Of a DNA stretch of 64,000 nt, positions 18,877-26,511 are shown in pieces. The notes under the pieces are model-generated. The model did not search any database. It worked only from the letters and a program-made list of their open reading frames with translations, and was not told the origin of the DNA. Origin of the DNA: Cellulophaga sp. RHA19 (GTDB lineage Bacteria; Bacteroidota; Bacteroidia; Flavobacteriales; Flavobacteriaceae). Every line of letters starts with the position of its first letter. Within the stretch, counting starts at the first letter, position 1. A program made the translations under genes and the position numbers. The stretch lies in contig NZ_PHUL01000001.1 of NCBI RefSeq assembly GCF_002813425.1, forward strand, positions 2,487,001 through 2,551,000, given 5' to 3'.

Positions 18877-19290
18877 TTAATGTGGTAATTTATCTCTAAG
18901 AATACCATATAAAAATGTTCCTAAGATTGAAAAAGCAATTACAATTAAAATAGGAGCAAAACCTGCGCCTACTAAAGTAAACATAGGTCCAGGACAAGCA
19001 CCTGCTAATGCCCAACCTAAACCAAAAATAATACCACCAAAAAGATACCTGCTAATACTTTTGTTTTTAGGAATAAACTTTATTTCTTCTCCGTGAATAG
19101 ATTTTAATTTATAACGTTTAATAAGTTGTGTAATAATAACACCTAGTCCAACAGCAGAGCCTATAATACCGTACATATGAAAAGACTGTAGTTGAAACAT
19201 CTCATAAATACGAAACCAAGATGCGGCTTCGGACTTAAACATAGTAATACCAAATAAAATGCCGATAAGTAAATATAAAAGGGTTCTCAT
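18877..19290 (-). CDS. YeeE/YedE-like sulfur transporter, second half (DUF6691 type)
   Basis: A 137-residue membrane protein with about four transmembrane helices. Its hallmark is FGLGWALAGACPGPMFTLVGAG, which carries the Cys-Pro-Gly core found in YeeE/YedE thiosulfate and sulfur-compound transporters. The other half of the transporter is encoded four bases upstream, and the two small proteins together equal one full-length YeeE. Family work links such split pairs (often called PmpA/PmpB) to uptake or export of sulfur compounds and to detoxification with rhodanese/ETHE1 enzymes; the exact substrate here is unknown. The pair shares an operator with the CstB-like gene 2 kb away, supporting a common sulfur function. 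Confidence 0.88.
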   Translation of the reverse strand: MRTLLYLLIGILFGITMFKSEAASWFRIYEMFQLQSFHMYGIIGSAVGLGVIITQLIKRYKLKSIHGEEIKFIPKNKSISRYLFGGIIFGLGWALAGACPGPMFTLVGAGFAPILIVIAFSILGTFLYGILRDKLPH

Positions 19291-19294
19291 AGTC

Positions 19295-19852
19295 TTAAAA
19301 AATTAAAGGGTATAATACGTGAATCATAAATAAACCACCAATAAAAAAGCCAATAACAGCTATTAAAGATGGTAACTGTAAGTTACTTAAGCCAGATATT
19401 GCGTGCCCAGATGTGCAGCCACCTGCATACCTAGTTCCAAAACCTACTAAAAGTCCACCTATAGCTAATATTATAATACTTTTTATATCTGTTAAGGCAT
19501 CTAAACTATAAAGTTCTGTTGGTAAGTAAGCATTACCAGCACTAGAAAAGCCAAGTTCTTGTAAATTTTTTATGGTCTCTGGATTTATGTCTACGGCAGT
19601 AGTTTCTGTTAAAAAATTAGCACCAATATAGCCGCCAATAATGGCTCCAATCATCACAATCAAATTCCATCTTTGGTTTTTCCAATCAAACTTAAAAAAG
19701 TCCGACTTTTTATCTGCTCCGCAAATGGTACACAGTGTTCTAAGATTACTAGACATACCAAAGTTTTTACCAACAAAGAGTAATAAAAATAATACTAAGG
19801 CTATTAAGGGGCCAGACACATACCACGGCCAAGGTTGAAAAATTGAATCCAT
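19295..19852 (-). CDS. YeeE/YedE family sulfur transporter, first half
   Basis: A 185-residue inner-membrane protein with about five hydrophobic helices. Near the C-terminus it has the signature LVGFGTRYAGGCTSGHAISG, with the conserved Cys that relays sulfur compounds through YeeE-type channels. A second Cys pair (LCTICG) lies in a cytoplasmic loop near residues 40-45. It begins the two-gene unit and overlaps nothing; the partner starts four bases after its stop. The start codon is 60 bases downstream of the palindrome GTAACTTATGTTAC, which also precedes the CstB-like gene, so both are probably switched on by the neighbouring Crp/Fnr regulator. Confidence 0.9.
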   Translation of the reverse strand: MDSIFQPWPWYVSGPLIALVLFLLLFVGKNFGMSSNLRTLCTICGADKKSDFFKFDWKNQRWNLIVMIGAIIGGYIGANFLTETTAVDINPETIKNLQELGFSSAGNAYLPTELYSLDALTDIKSIIILAIGGLLVGFGTRYAGGCTSGHAISGLSNLQLPSLIAVIGFFIGGLFMIHVLYPLIF

Positions 19853-19881
19853 TTTTGCTAATAAAATAGTTATAATATTTA

Positions 19882-19925
19882 CAAAGTAACTTTATTTTAT
19901 TGAGACGGTAAGTAACTTATGTTAC
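19882..19925 (-). promoter_or_regulatory. Promoter of the YeeE/YedE pair with Crp/Fnr-type operator
   Basis: The palindrome GTAAC-TTAT-GTTAC occupies 19912-19925. On the minus strand it is followed 22 nt later by TTACTTTG (19889-19882), one mismatch from the TAnnTTTG -7 box. There is no TTTG at the -33 position; the operator sits there instead, centred near -40. The same arrangement precedes the CstB-like gene. Confidence 0.7.
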
Positions 19926-19997
19926 TAAGCACAGTAATTTAATGTTTTAGACATTTTTAAACTTAATAGCTTAGTTTTGTGATACTATAATTTATAT

Positions 19998-20996
19998 ATG
20001 GATTCTTTAACGCAAATAGTATTAGGAGCAGCAGTAGGTGAAGCTGTTTTAGGAAAAAAAATAGGAAACAAAGCAATGCTTTATGGTGCTATTGCAGGTA
20101 CAATACCAGATTTAGATACTTTTGCATCTTTTTATACAGATACTGTTACAGGCTTAGAACTACATCGTGGTTTTACACATTCGGTGTTATTTTCAGTTTT
20201 ATTTGCGCCAATTTTTGCGTGGTTGGTTACTAGGTTTGAAAAGTACAAGGATTTTAAAGGTTGGTGTTGGCTTTTTTTTTTAGCATTTGTAACGCACCCA
20301 ATATTAGATGCACATACAACGTGGGGTACACAGTTGTTTTGGCCTTTAGAAAACCGATTGGCATTTAAAACTATTTTTGTTGTAGACCCCTTGTATACAG
20401 TACCATTTTTAGTGTTTCTTATTTTAACAATGTTTCAAAAGAAGACAGATCCTAAACGTAGAAAATACAATAACTTGGGTTTAATACTAAGTAGTAGTTA
20501 TTTGGCGTTAACTTTTGCTTTAAAAAGTGCTGCTTTTTATCAATTTAAAAAACAATTAGAAGAACAAAATATAGCTTATACAGAAATTGAAACAAAACCA
20601 TCTCCCTTAAATACAATTTTATGGACTGCCAATGTAGAGACTAAAAATGCTTATTATATTGGACATTATTCTTTTTTTGATACAAAGCCAATCAAATTTT
20701 CAAAATACACTAAAAACCATCATTTATTAGGTGATTTACTTAACAATACTAAAGTACAAAGGATGATTGCTATTAGTAAAGGTTGGTATACCGTAGATAT
20801 TTATAACGATAACTTGTATTTTAATGATTTGCGTTTTGGAACATTAAGTATGAATTATAAGGCACACGATTTTGTTTTTAGCTACAAGATAAACACTTAT
20901 GAGAATGGGACTATTGTTTTTGAAGAAAAGCCAAAAAATAGAGCTCAGGCTAAAAAACTACTAGCAGATTTGTGGAAACGTATTAAAGGTAATTGA
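19998..20996 (+). CDS. YdjM/YbcI-type membrane-bound metal-dependent hydrolase
   Basis: A 332-residue inner-membrane protein of the LexA-binding, inner membrane-associated hydrolase family (PF04307). The conserved N-terminal motifs are present: MDSLTQIVLGAAVGEAVLG, then GAIAGTIPDLD with its metal-ligand Asp pair, HRGFTHSVLF with two His, and THPILDAHTTWGTQ. About five membrane helices occupy the first 190 residues, and a soluble tail of about 140 residues follows. The substrate is unknown for the family. A TAGTTTTG box at 19972-19979 may be its -7 element. It is divergent from the sulfur transporter genes, with the operator between them, so it could be affected by the same regulator, but nothing proves this. 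Confidence 0.88.
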   Translation: MDSLTQIVLGAAVGEAVLGKKIGNKAMLYGAIAGTIPDLDTFASFYTDTVTGLELHRGFTHSVLFSVLFAPIFAWLVTRFEKYKDFKGWCWLFFLAFVTHPILDAHTTWGTQLFWPLENRLAFKTIFVVDPLYTVPFLVFLILTMFQKKTDPKRRKYNNLGLILSSSYLALTFALKSAAFYQFKKQLEEQNIAYTEIETKPSPLNTILWTANVETKNAYYIGHYSFFDTKPIKFSKYTKNHHLLGDLLNNTKVQRMIAISKGWYTVDIYNDNLYFNDLRFGTLSMNYKAHDFVFSYKINTYENGTIVFEEKPKNRAQAKKLLADLWKRIKGN

Positions 20997-21005
20997 TTAA
21001 AAAAG

Positions 21006-21049
21006 AAAAATGCTAAAGCGATAAAATTAATAAAGCCTTAGCATTTTTT
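21006..21049 (+). terminator. Terminator between the YdjM-like and CstB-like genes
   Basis: AAAAATGCTAA (21006-21016) pairs perfectly with TTAGCATTTTT (21038-21048), with extra T residues after it. The 21-nt loop may fold further. Convergent genes on both sides make it likely to act on both strands. Confidence 0.8.
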
Positions 21050-21054
21050 ATTTT

Positions 21055-22461
21055 TTACAATGTAGATGGGCAAACATAGTTGCTTACAGGTATTTTAATA
21101 TCTTTTATAGCATTAAAACCTCCGTTTACATTAATTAAATTATGTATGCCTCTGCTTTTTAAGATAGATGCAGCAACCATACTTCTGTAACCACTAGCAC
21201 AGTGAATATAAAAGTTTTCATTAGAAGGAAAATCTTTTATATACTTATTTATAAAATCTAAAGGAGTATTAATAGCTCCAATCATATGTTCAGAAAGGTA
21301 CTCACTCTCTTTTCTAACATCATAAACTTTGGTACTACTATCTAATTCATTACTTAAATTAGACGCAGTTGTAGTATTCACAGTATCATACTCTTTAGCG
21401 GCTTTTTTCCAAGCATTAAATCCGCCTTTTAAATACCCTAAAGTATTGTCAAATCCAACTCTAGATAATCTTATAACTGTTTCTTCTTCCTTACCTTCTG
21501 GAGTAACCAAAATTATAGGTTGTTCTACATCTGCAATTAATGCGCCAACCCAAGGAGCAAAACTACCATCTAAACCAATAAAAATAGATCTAGGAATGTG
21601 CCCTTTTGCAAAATCGTCTTGGTGTCTAACATCTAAAATAATAGCTCCTGTTCTGTTAGCTAAAGCTTCAAGCATATCTGGGTCTAATGCTATTGTACCT
21701 CTTTTTATAATATCGGCAATATCATCATATCCTTCTTTATTCATTTTTACATTTAACGGAAAGTAACTAGGAGGCGGTAATAAACCATCTGTAACCTCTT
21801 TTATAAACTCAGCTTTAGTCATATTAGCACGTAAAGCATAGTTCGTATTCTTTTGGTTACCAAGCGTATCAACGGTGTCTTTACTTAGGTTTTTTCCGCA
21901 AGCAGAACCAGCTCCGTGTGCAGGGTATACTAAAACAGTATCTGCTAAAGGCATAATTTTATTACGTAAACTATCAAACAAAAAGCCAGCTAAATCTTCT
22001 TCTGTAATTTCACCTGCTTTTTGCGCTAAATCTGGCCTACCTACATCACCTAAAAATAAGGTGTCTCCGCTAAAAATAGCGTGGTCGTTTCCGTTTTCAT
22101 CTTTTAAAAGATAGGTAGTACTTTCCATTGTATGACCAGGCGTATGTAAGGCAATTATTGTAACATTACCAATTTTAAATTCCTGATTGTCTTTAGCTAT
22201 AATAGCATCAAAAGAAGGGTCTGCCATAGGTCCGTATACGATAGGAGCTCCAGTTTTTTGAGCTAATGTAACGTGTCCGCTAACAAAATCTGCGTGAAAA
22301 TGAGTTTCAAAAATATATTTAATTGTAGCGTTATTCTCTTTAGCTCTTGTGGTGTAAGGAGAGGTTTCTCTTAAAGGATCTATAATAGCAGCCTCGCCAT
22401 TACTTTCTATGTAGTATGCGCCTTGAGATAGGCAGCCTGTATATATTTGTTCAATAATCAT
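21055..22461 (-). CDS. CstB-like persulfide dioxygenase-sulfurtransferase (metallo-beta-lactamase fold plus two rhodanese domains)
   Basis: A 468-residue cytosolic enzyme that probably oxidises persulfides to sulfite and transfers sulfur to make thiosulfate, detoxifying reactive sulfur. Residues about 1-240 are an ETHE1-type metallo-beta-lactamase domain: THFHADFVSGH (H54, H56, D58, H63), HTPGHT, FSGDTLFLGDVGRPDL and PAHGAGS. The middle rhodanese-like domain (about 260-350) has VTPEGKEEE where the active Cys loop should be, so it is degenerate. The C-terminal rhodanese (about 365-468) has the active C421 in HCASGYRSM. This order (dioxygenase, inactive rhodanese, active rhodanese) is that of staphylococcal CstB. 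Its promoter carries the Crp/Fnr-type palindrome, and the regulator gene lies directly upstream. Confidence 0.92.
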   Translation of the reverse strand: MIIEQIYTGCLSQGAYYIESNGEAAIIDPLRETSPYTTRAKENNATIKYIFETHFHADFVSGHVTLAQKTGAPIVYGPMADPSFDAIIAKDNQEFKIGNVTIIALHTPGHTMESTTYLLKDENGNDHAIFSGDTLFLGDVGRPDLAQKAGEITEEDLAGFLFDSLRNKIMPLADTVLVYPAHGAGSACGKNLSKDTVDTLGNQKNTNYALRANMTKAEFIKEVTDGLLPPPSYFPLNVKMNKEGYDDIADIIKRGTIALDPDMLEALANRTGAIILDVRHQDDFAKGHIPRSIFIGLDGSFAPWVGALIADVEQPIILVTPEGKEEETVIRLSRVGFDNTLGYLKGGFNAWKKAAKEYDTVNTTTASNLSNELDSSTKVYDVRKESEYLSEHMIGAINTPLDFINKYIKDFPSNENFYIHCASGYRSMVAASILKSRGIHNLINVNGGFNAIKDIKIPVSNYVCPSTL

Positions 22462-22487
22462 AACTATGTAGTTTTAAATTTGGACTA

Positions 22488-22531
22488 CAAACTTATGAGT
22501 TATTAATATGTGTTACAGTAACTTATGTTAC
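22488..22531 (-). promoter_or_regulatory. Promoter of the CstB-like gene with Crp/Fnr-type operator
   Basis: The palindrome GTAACTTATGTTAC at 22518-22531 is identical, base for base, to the one before the YeeE/YedE pair. On the minus strand TAAGTTTG (22495-22488), a perfect TAnnTTTG box, follows after exactly 22 nt, the same gap as at the other promoter. An extra half-site makes GTTAC-A-GTAAC at 22512-22522. The start codon is 57 nt downstream of the palindrome. Confidence 0.78.
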
Positions 22532-22533
22532 AC

Positions 22534-23169
22534 TTAACTTAGATTTATGATTTTAAGGCTATTTCTATGTAATTCTATTTTACCAAGTTTCTCTAATTTT
22601 TTTAATAGTCTAGATATTACTACTCTAGAGCTATGAAGATCATAAGCAATTTCTTGATGCGTTTTGTTTATTGTAATGCTTTTGGTTACACGAGACATTT
22701 CTTTTAAGTAATTTAAAAGTCGTTGATCCATATTTAAAAAAGCAACACTATCTACTGTTTGTAGGAGCTCGTTAATACGATTGTGATAGCTTTCAAAAAC
22801 AAAATCTCTCCAAGATTTATATTTGCTGGTCCATATTTCCATTTTCTCTATAGGAACCATAATTAACTTAGTGTTAGTCTCTGCTATGGCTCTAATTTCA
22901 CTTTTTTTATGTCCAATACAACAAGCCATTGTCATTGTGCAAGTTTCTCCTTTTTCTAAATAGTAGAGTAGTAGTTCATCTCCATCTTTATCTTCTCTAA
23001 GTATTTTTATGGCACCAGAAACTAGCAAAGGCATAGATTTTACATAGTCTCCTATTTCTATCATTTTAAAACCCTCAGGAACTTCTTTATAGGTTGCAAC
23101 TTCAAGAATTTCTTGTAATAATTCTTTTTCAAATAAATTACCGTAGCTGTTTTTTAGTTCCTCTATCAT
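22534..23169 (-). CDS. Crp/Fnr family transcriptional regulator (candidate sulfur-stress activator)
   Basis: A 211-residue regulator with an N-terminal cyclic-nucleotide-binding-like domain (about 20-115) and a C-terminal winged helix (about 145-210). The recognition region reads THQEIAYDLHSSRVVISRLLKKLEKLG, the usual Crp/Fnr helix-turn-helix. It lacks the Fnr N-terminal iron-sulfur cysteines. Instead, three cysteines cluster where the ligand pocket would be, in ETCTMTMACCIGHKKSEIRA (about residues 76-95), which suggests a thiol or metal sensor; that is inference. It lies between the CstB-like gene and its own TTTG-type promoter. The 5-4-5 palindrome in front of both sulfur units has the geometry of an Fnr box, making this protein the best candidate to bind it. 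Confidence 0.9.
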   Translation of the reverse strand: MIEELKNSYGNLFEKELLQEILEVATYKEVPEGFKMIEIGDYVKSMPLLVSGAIKILREDKDGDELLLYYLEKGETCTMTMACCIGHKKSEIRAIAETNTKLIMVPIEKMEIWTSKYKSWRDFVFESYHNRINELLQTVDSVAFLNMDQRLLNYLKEMSRVTKSITINKTHQEIAYDLHSSRVVISRLLKKLEKLGKIELHRNSLKIINLS

Positions 23170-23176
23170 AGTATGT

Positions 23177-23204
23177 CAAATTTAATAAATAGTGAGTAAG
23201 ACAA
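23177..23204 (-). promoter_or_regulatory. Predicted promoter of the sulfur-module Crp/Fnr gene
   Basis: On the minus strand TTG (23204-23202) and TAAATTTG (23184-23177) are separated by 17 nt, fitting the Bacteroidota consensus TTG-N17..23-TAnnTTTG. It ends eight bases before the start codon. No GTAAC palindrome is present, so the regulator itself does not seem autoregulated through that site. Confidence 0.6.
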
Positions 23205-23271
23205 CTGTTAAAAGTCCATAATTCTGTTTTTTTTATGTAGTTGTGAAAGTAATACATAGTATGATTTTAAG

Positions 23272-23329
23272 TTTATTTAGAATAAATAAAAATAATGTTT
23301 GGTTCGTATTGTTTCCTGTAATATGTTTG
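23272..23329 (+). promoter_or_regulatory. Predicted promoter and possible Fur-type sites of the TonB receptor operon
   Basis: TTTG at 23298-23301 and TATGTTTG at 23322-23329 are separated by 20 nt and match the -33/-7 consensus. Upstream, TTTATT-TAG-AATAAA (23272-23286) is a perfect 6-bp inverted repeat. A second AT-rich imperfect palindrome, TTTAAATAAATCTAAA, lies at 23345-23360 between promoter and start codon. Iron-regulator binding is plausible for a siderophore receptor but is inferred. Confidence 0.55.
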
Positions 23330-23368
23330 CATTATAAATATTATTTTAAATAAATCTAAATAAGAATA

Positions 23369-25792
23369 ATGAAGAATTTAATTACGTTAGCATTTTTATT
23401 TGTGGCATTATTTGTTGCAAATGCACAAGAAAGTAAGCTAACAGGAAAAGTTACAGATGTAGAAAATAACCCGTTAATGGGTGTAAACGTTTCTGTAGTA
23501 GGTACAGGTTTAGGAGCACAAACAAATTATGATGGAGCTTTTAGTATATCAAATTTGGAAGCAGGTAGTTATACAGTTTTAGTTTCTTATATTGGGTTTA
23601 AAACTAAAGAGGTAATAGTAACTATTACCACAGGAGTGGAAAACACTCTAGATACAGTACAACTTTATGAGGGTAATGAAATTTTAAAAGAAGTAGTAGT
23701 TAATGGTGAGCGAAGAAATAAGTTCTCTAGAAAAGAAACTGCGTATGTAGCAAAATTACCTTTAAAAGATTTAGAAAACACTCAGGTTTACAATACCATT
23801 ACATCAGATTTATTAGTGTCTCAAATAACAACAAAGTTTGATGATGCATTAAAAAATGCAGTTGGTGTAGACAAGTTATGGAGTTCTACAGGACGTGGTG
23901 GTGATGGTTCTGGGTACTATAGTATTCGTGGGTTTAGTGTGCAACCGCAGTTGGTTAATGGTATGCCAGGTTTAACAAATGGTACTATAAATGCAGCAAA
24001 TATAGAGCGTATAGAAGTTATAAAGGGACCATCTGCTACATTATTTGGTAGCTCTGTAACGTCTTACGGTGGCTTAATTAATACAGTTACAAAAAAGCCT
24101 TACAAAGGATACGGAGGTCAAATTTCTTTAACAGCAGGTTCTTATGGATTGTCTGTTATATCTGGTGATTTTAATACAGCGTTAGATAAAAATAATGACA
24201 TCTATTTTAGATTAAATACAGCATACCATACAGAAGATAGTTTCCAAGATGCTGGTTTTCAAAAATCGTTTTTTGTAGCACCCTCTTTATCTTATCGTGT
24301 AAATAACAAATTATCTTTTTCTGTTTACGCAGAAATTACTGAGTCTGAACAAACAAATGCAACATCATTGTTTTTAAATAGAGCAGCAGTATCTGCATCT
24401 TCAAGCATTTCAGAGTTGGGGTATAATAATAAATTATCATACACCTCTAATGATTTGTCTATAGAGAATCCTACATCTAATTACAGGGTAGAAATGGATT
24501 ATAAGTTATCTGATGCTTGGAAATCGCAAACCATATTATCTAAAAGTAATACATCTTCAAAAGGATATTACTCTTATTTATATGAGTACGGAACATTAGA
24601 TCCTAATACATTCTCTAGAATGATAAATAAAGAGAATAGCACAACTAATACAACAGACATACAACAAAATTTTATAGGAGATTTTAAAATAGGAACTTTA
24701 CGTAATAGAGTAGTAGCTGGTTTAGATTATTACCAAGCAACAAACATAAACCAAAGTTCTGGTTACTCTTTTTATGGTAACGTATTACCAAACGGAGATA
24801 CAAACGGTGATAACCCTTTTACACCAGAAGTAGAAACAGATGCTTACCCGCTAACAGAGGCAGGAGTATTGTCTGTCTTGGCATCACAAACAGCTAACAA
24901 TATAAAATCAGAAACTAGTACCTACAGTGCTTATGTATCTAATGTTTTAAATATTACGCCAGCTTTATCTGCAATGGCAAGTTTACGTGTAGATAGGTTT
25001 GATAATGAAGGTGATGTTACTACAGATGTAGATGATTATGCGCAAACGGCATTTTCTCCTAAGTTTGGTGTTTTATACCAACCAATTTTAGACAAACTAT
25101 CTGTTTTTGCTAATTACCAAAACGGATTTACAAATATTGCGCCTAGTCTAGTTGGTGATCCTGCAGATGGCCCACAAACCCTTAAATCTTTTGATCCAGA
25201 GCAAGCAAACCAGTTAGAGTTTGGTTTTAAAACAAACTTATTTAATGGCAAATTAAATGCAACGGTTAGTTATTATGATATTACGGTGTCTGATAAAGTT
25301 ATGACAGACCCAACATCTACATTTAATAAAATACAAGATGGTGAAGTAGAAAGTAAAGGTTTAGAGATAGAAATTAATGCAAACCCTATTAACGGATTAA
25401 ATATTAAAGCTGGTTTTAGTAATAATGATAGTGAAATTACAAAGACCGATAATGCTATTTTAGCAGGTACACGCCCTGTAGAAGCAGGAGCTGAAACGTT
25501 ATACAACCTTTGGGCAAATTATGAGTTTCAGGTTGGTAGTTTAGAAGGTTTTGGAGTAGGTTTTGGTTTAAATGGAGCTAGTGAAAGCTCTATAATTAAC
25601 TATGGCCCTGGCGGAACTTTTGATTTGCCAAGCTACACCATTTACAATTCTTCTGTTTTTTATCAAGCAGATAAATATAGAGTAGGGTTAAAGCTTAATA
25701 ATATGTTTAATGAAAACTATTATAAAGGGTGGACAACCATTACGCCACAACAACCAAGAGCATTATTAGCAAACTTTACATATAAGTTTTAA
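23369..25792 (+). CDS. TonB-dependent siderophore receptor
   Basis: An 807-residue outer-membrane active transporter. A signal peptide ends at about residue 20 (VANAQ). Residues about 22-107 form a carboxypeptidase-regulatory-like domain (LTGKVTDVENNPLMGVNV), typical of Bacteroidota receptors. The plug covers about 125-245, with YYSIRGFSVQPQL and NIERIEVIKGPSATLFG followed by GGLINTVTKKP, the wording seen in the FhuE/FpvA siderophore-receptor group. The remainder is the 22-strand barrel, finishing with the C-terminal aromatic F of LLANFTYKF. It is followed by two small membrane proteins and a PepSY protein, the set that accompanies ferric-siderophore reduction in other bacteria, so the cargo is most likely a ferric siderophore. 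Confidence 0.92.
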   Translation: MKNLITLAFLFVALFVANAQESKLTGKVTDVENNPLMGVNVSVVGTGLGAQTNYDGAFSISNLEAGSYTVLVSYIGFKTKEVIVTITTGVENTLDTVQLYEGNEILKEVVVNGERRNKFSRKETAYVAKLPLKDLENTQVYNTITSDLLVSQITTKFDDALKNAVGVDKLWSSTGRGGDGSGYYSIRGFSVQPQLVNGMPGLTNGTINAANIERIEVIKGPSATLFGSSVTSYGGLINTVTKKPYKGYGGQISLTAGSYGLSVISGDFNTALDKNNDIYFRLNTAYHTEDSFQDAGFQKSFFVAPSLSYRVNNKLSFSVYAEITESEQTNATSLFLNRAAVSASSSISELGYNNKLSYTSNDLSIENPTSNYRVEMDYKLSDAWKSQTILSKSNTSSKGYYSYLYEYGTLDPNTFSRMINKENSTTNTTDIQQNFIGDFKIGTLRNRVVAGLDYYQATNINQSSGYSFYGNVLPNGDTNGDNPFTPEVETDAYPLTEAGVLSVLASQTANNIKSETSTYSAYVSNVLNITPALSAMASLRVDRFDNEGDVTTDVDDYAQTAFSPKFGVLYQPILDKLSVFANYQNGFTNIAPSLVGDPADGPQTLKSFDPEQANQLEFGFKTNLFNGKLNATVSYYDITVSDKVMTDPTSTFNKIQDGEVESKGLEIEINANPINGLNIKAGFSNNDSEITKTDNAILAGTRPVEAGAETLYNLWANYEFQVGSLEGFGVGFGLNGASESSIINYGPGGTFDLPSYTIYNSSVFYQADKYRVGLKLNNMFNENYYKGWTTITPQQPRALLANFTYKF

Positions 25793-25820
25793 AAATAGTT
25801 TAAGTTGGATTTTTTGCAGT

Positions 25821-25857
25821 AACATCTTAGTCTGGCTATGTACCAGGCTAGGATGTT
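25821..25857 (+). other. Intercistronic hairpin after the TonB receptor gene
   Basis: AACATCTTAGTCTGG (25821-25835) pairs with CCAGGCTAGGATGTT (25843-25857), a 15-bp stem containing two G-U pairs and a 7-nt loop. No T-run follows, so it is not a classical terminator. It may protect the 3' end of a receptor-only transcript or partly limit read-through to the membrane protein genes. Confidence 0.65.
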
Positions 25858-25878
25858 TACATTAAACAGAATTAAAAA

Positions 25879-26205
25879 ATGACCATATTAATTTTAGTAA
25901 CCACCCTTGCTTGTTTGCTACATTATAGTACCTCTAAACGAGCCGTAATTACAAAACAGTTTAAACTATTATTTTGGTTACATAACAAACCCAAAAGTGT
26001 AAAAATAGCAGCAATTGTGCTTTTTTTATATAGTTTTTTTTTAGCTGTTTATGCATTTGGATTAGGAGCAGGGCTTATAATTTTTACAATTATTTTAATG
26101 CTAAGTTGGAGTTTAATTGTCCTGTTAGCTCCTTTAAAAATTGTAAACTACAAATTACTAACACTACTTTTTTTAGTAGCCTTTTTATTAGAAAAATCAC
26201 TATAA
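25879..26205 (+). CDS. DUF3325-like small membrane protein
   Basis: A 108-residue inner-membrane protein with three predicted helices (about residues 1-15, 38-58 and 62-85). Its pattern (an early Leu-Ala-Cys-Leu segment, a basic loop and two adjacent hydrophobic helices) fits DUF3325, a family found next to PepSY proteins and siderophore receptors. The biochemical role is unknown; in related systems such small proteins accompany an iron-reductase complex that releases iron from the siderophore at the inner membrane. It begins 86 bases after the receptor gene, past a hairpin, and is followed three bases later by the DUF3649-like gene. The family call is by resemblance and order, not by a strong motif. 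Confidence 0.7.
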   Translation: MTILILVTTLACLLHYSTSKRAVITKQFKLLFWLHNKPKSVKIAAIVLFLYSFFLAVYAFGLGAGLIIFTIILMLSWSLIVLLAPLKIVNYKLLTLLFLVAFLLEKSL

Positions 26206-26208
26206 ATT

Positions 26209-26511
26209 ATGCCAGCAAATTCTAAATATTTAACAACAAATCCTTGGCAACAGTTTGCTAAAATATCTGCAGGTATTGTAGGCGGTTATATTGTAGCATC
26301 ATTAGTACATATAGCATTAGCGCTTTGGTTACCAGATCCAAAAGTAATTTTGGCAACATCTATTTATACCATATTTATAGTTTGGGGAGCATTAATAGTT
26401 GTTCCTTTTTTATTTAAAAACGGATGGTTGGTTTGGCTAGTGTATTTAGTACTAAGTCTACTGTTAGCTATTGCAATTTATCTAGGAAAACTTAATTCAC
26501 CTTTAGTATAA
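26209..26511 (+). CDS. DUF3649-like small membrane protein
   Basis: A 100-residue inner-membrane protein with three hydrophobic helices (about 20-40, 46-66 and 72-94). WQQFAKISAGIVGGYIVASLVH near the N-terminus and the LPDPKVILATSIYTIF stretch resemble DUF3649, a family that occurs between siderophore receptors and PepSY reductases. Its stop codon overlaps the start of the PepSY gene by one base (TAATG), a sign of translational coupling. No catalytic residues are evident, so a structural or assembly role in the inner-membrane complex is the most that can be proposed. Confidence 0.72.
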   Translation: MPANSKYLTTNPWQQFAKISAGIVGGYIVASLVHIALALWLPDPKVILATSIYTIFIVWGALIVVPFLFKNGWLVWLVYLVLSLLLAIAIYLGKLNSPLV

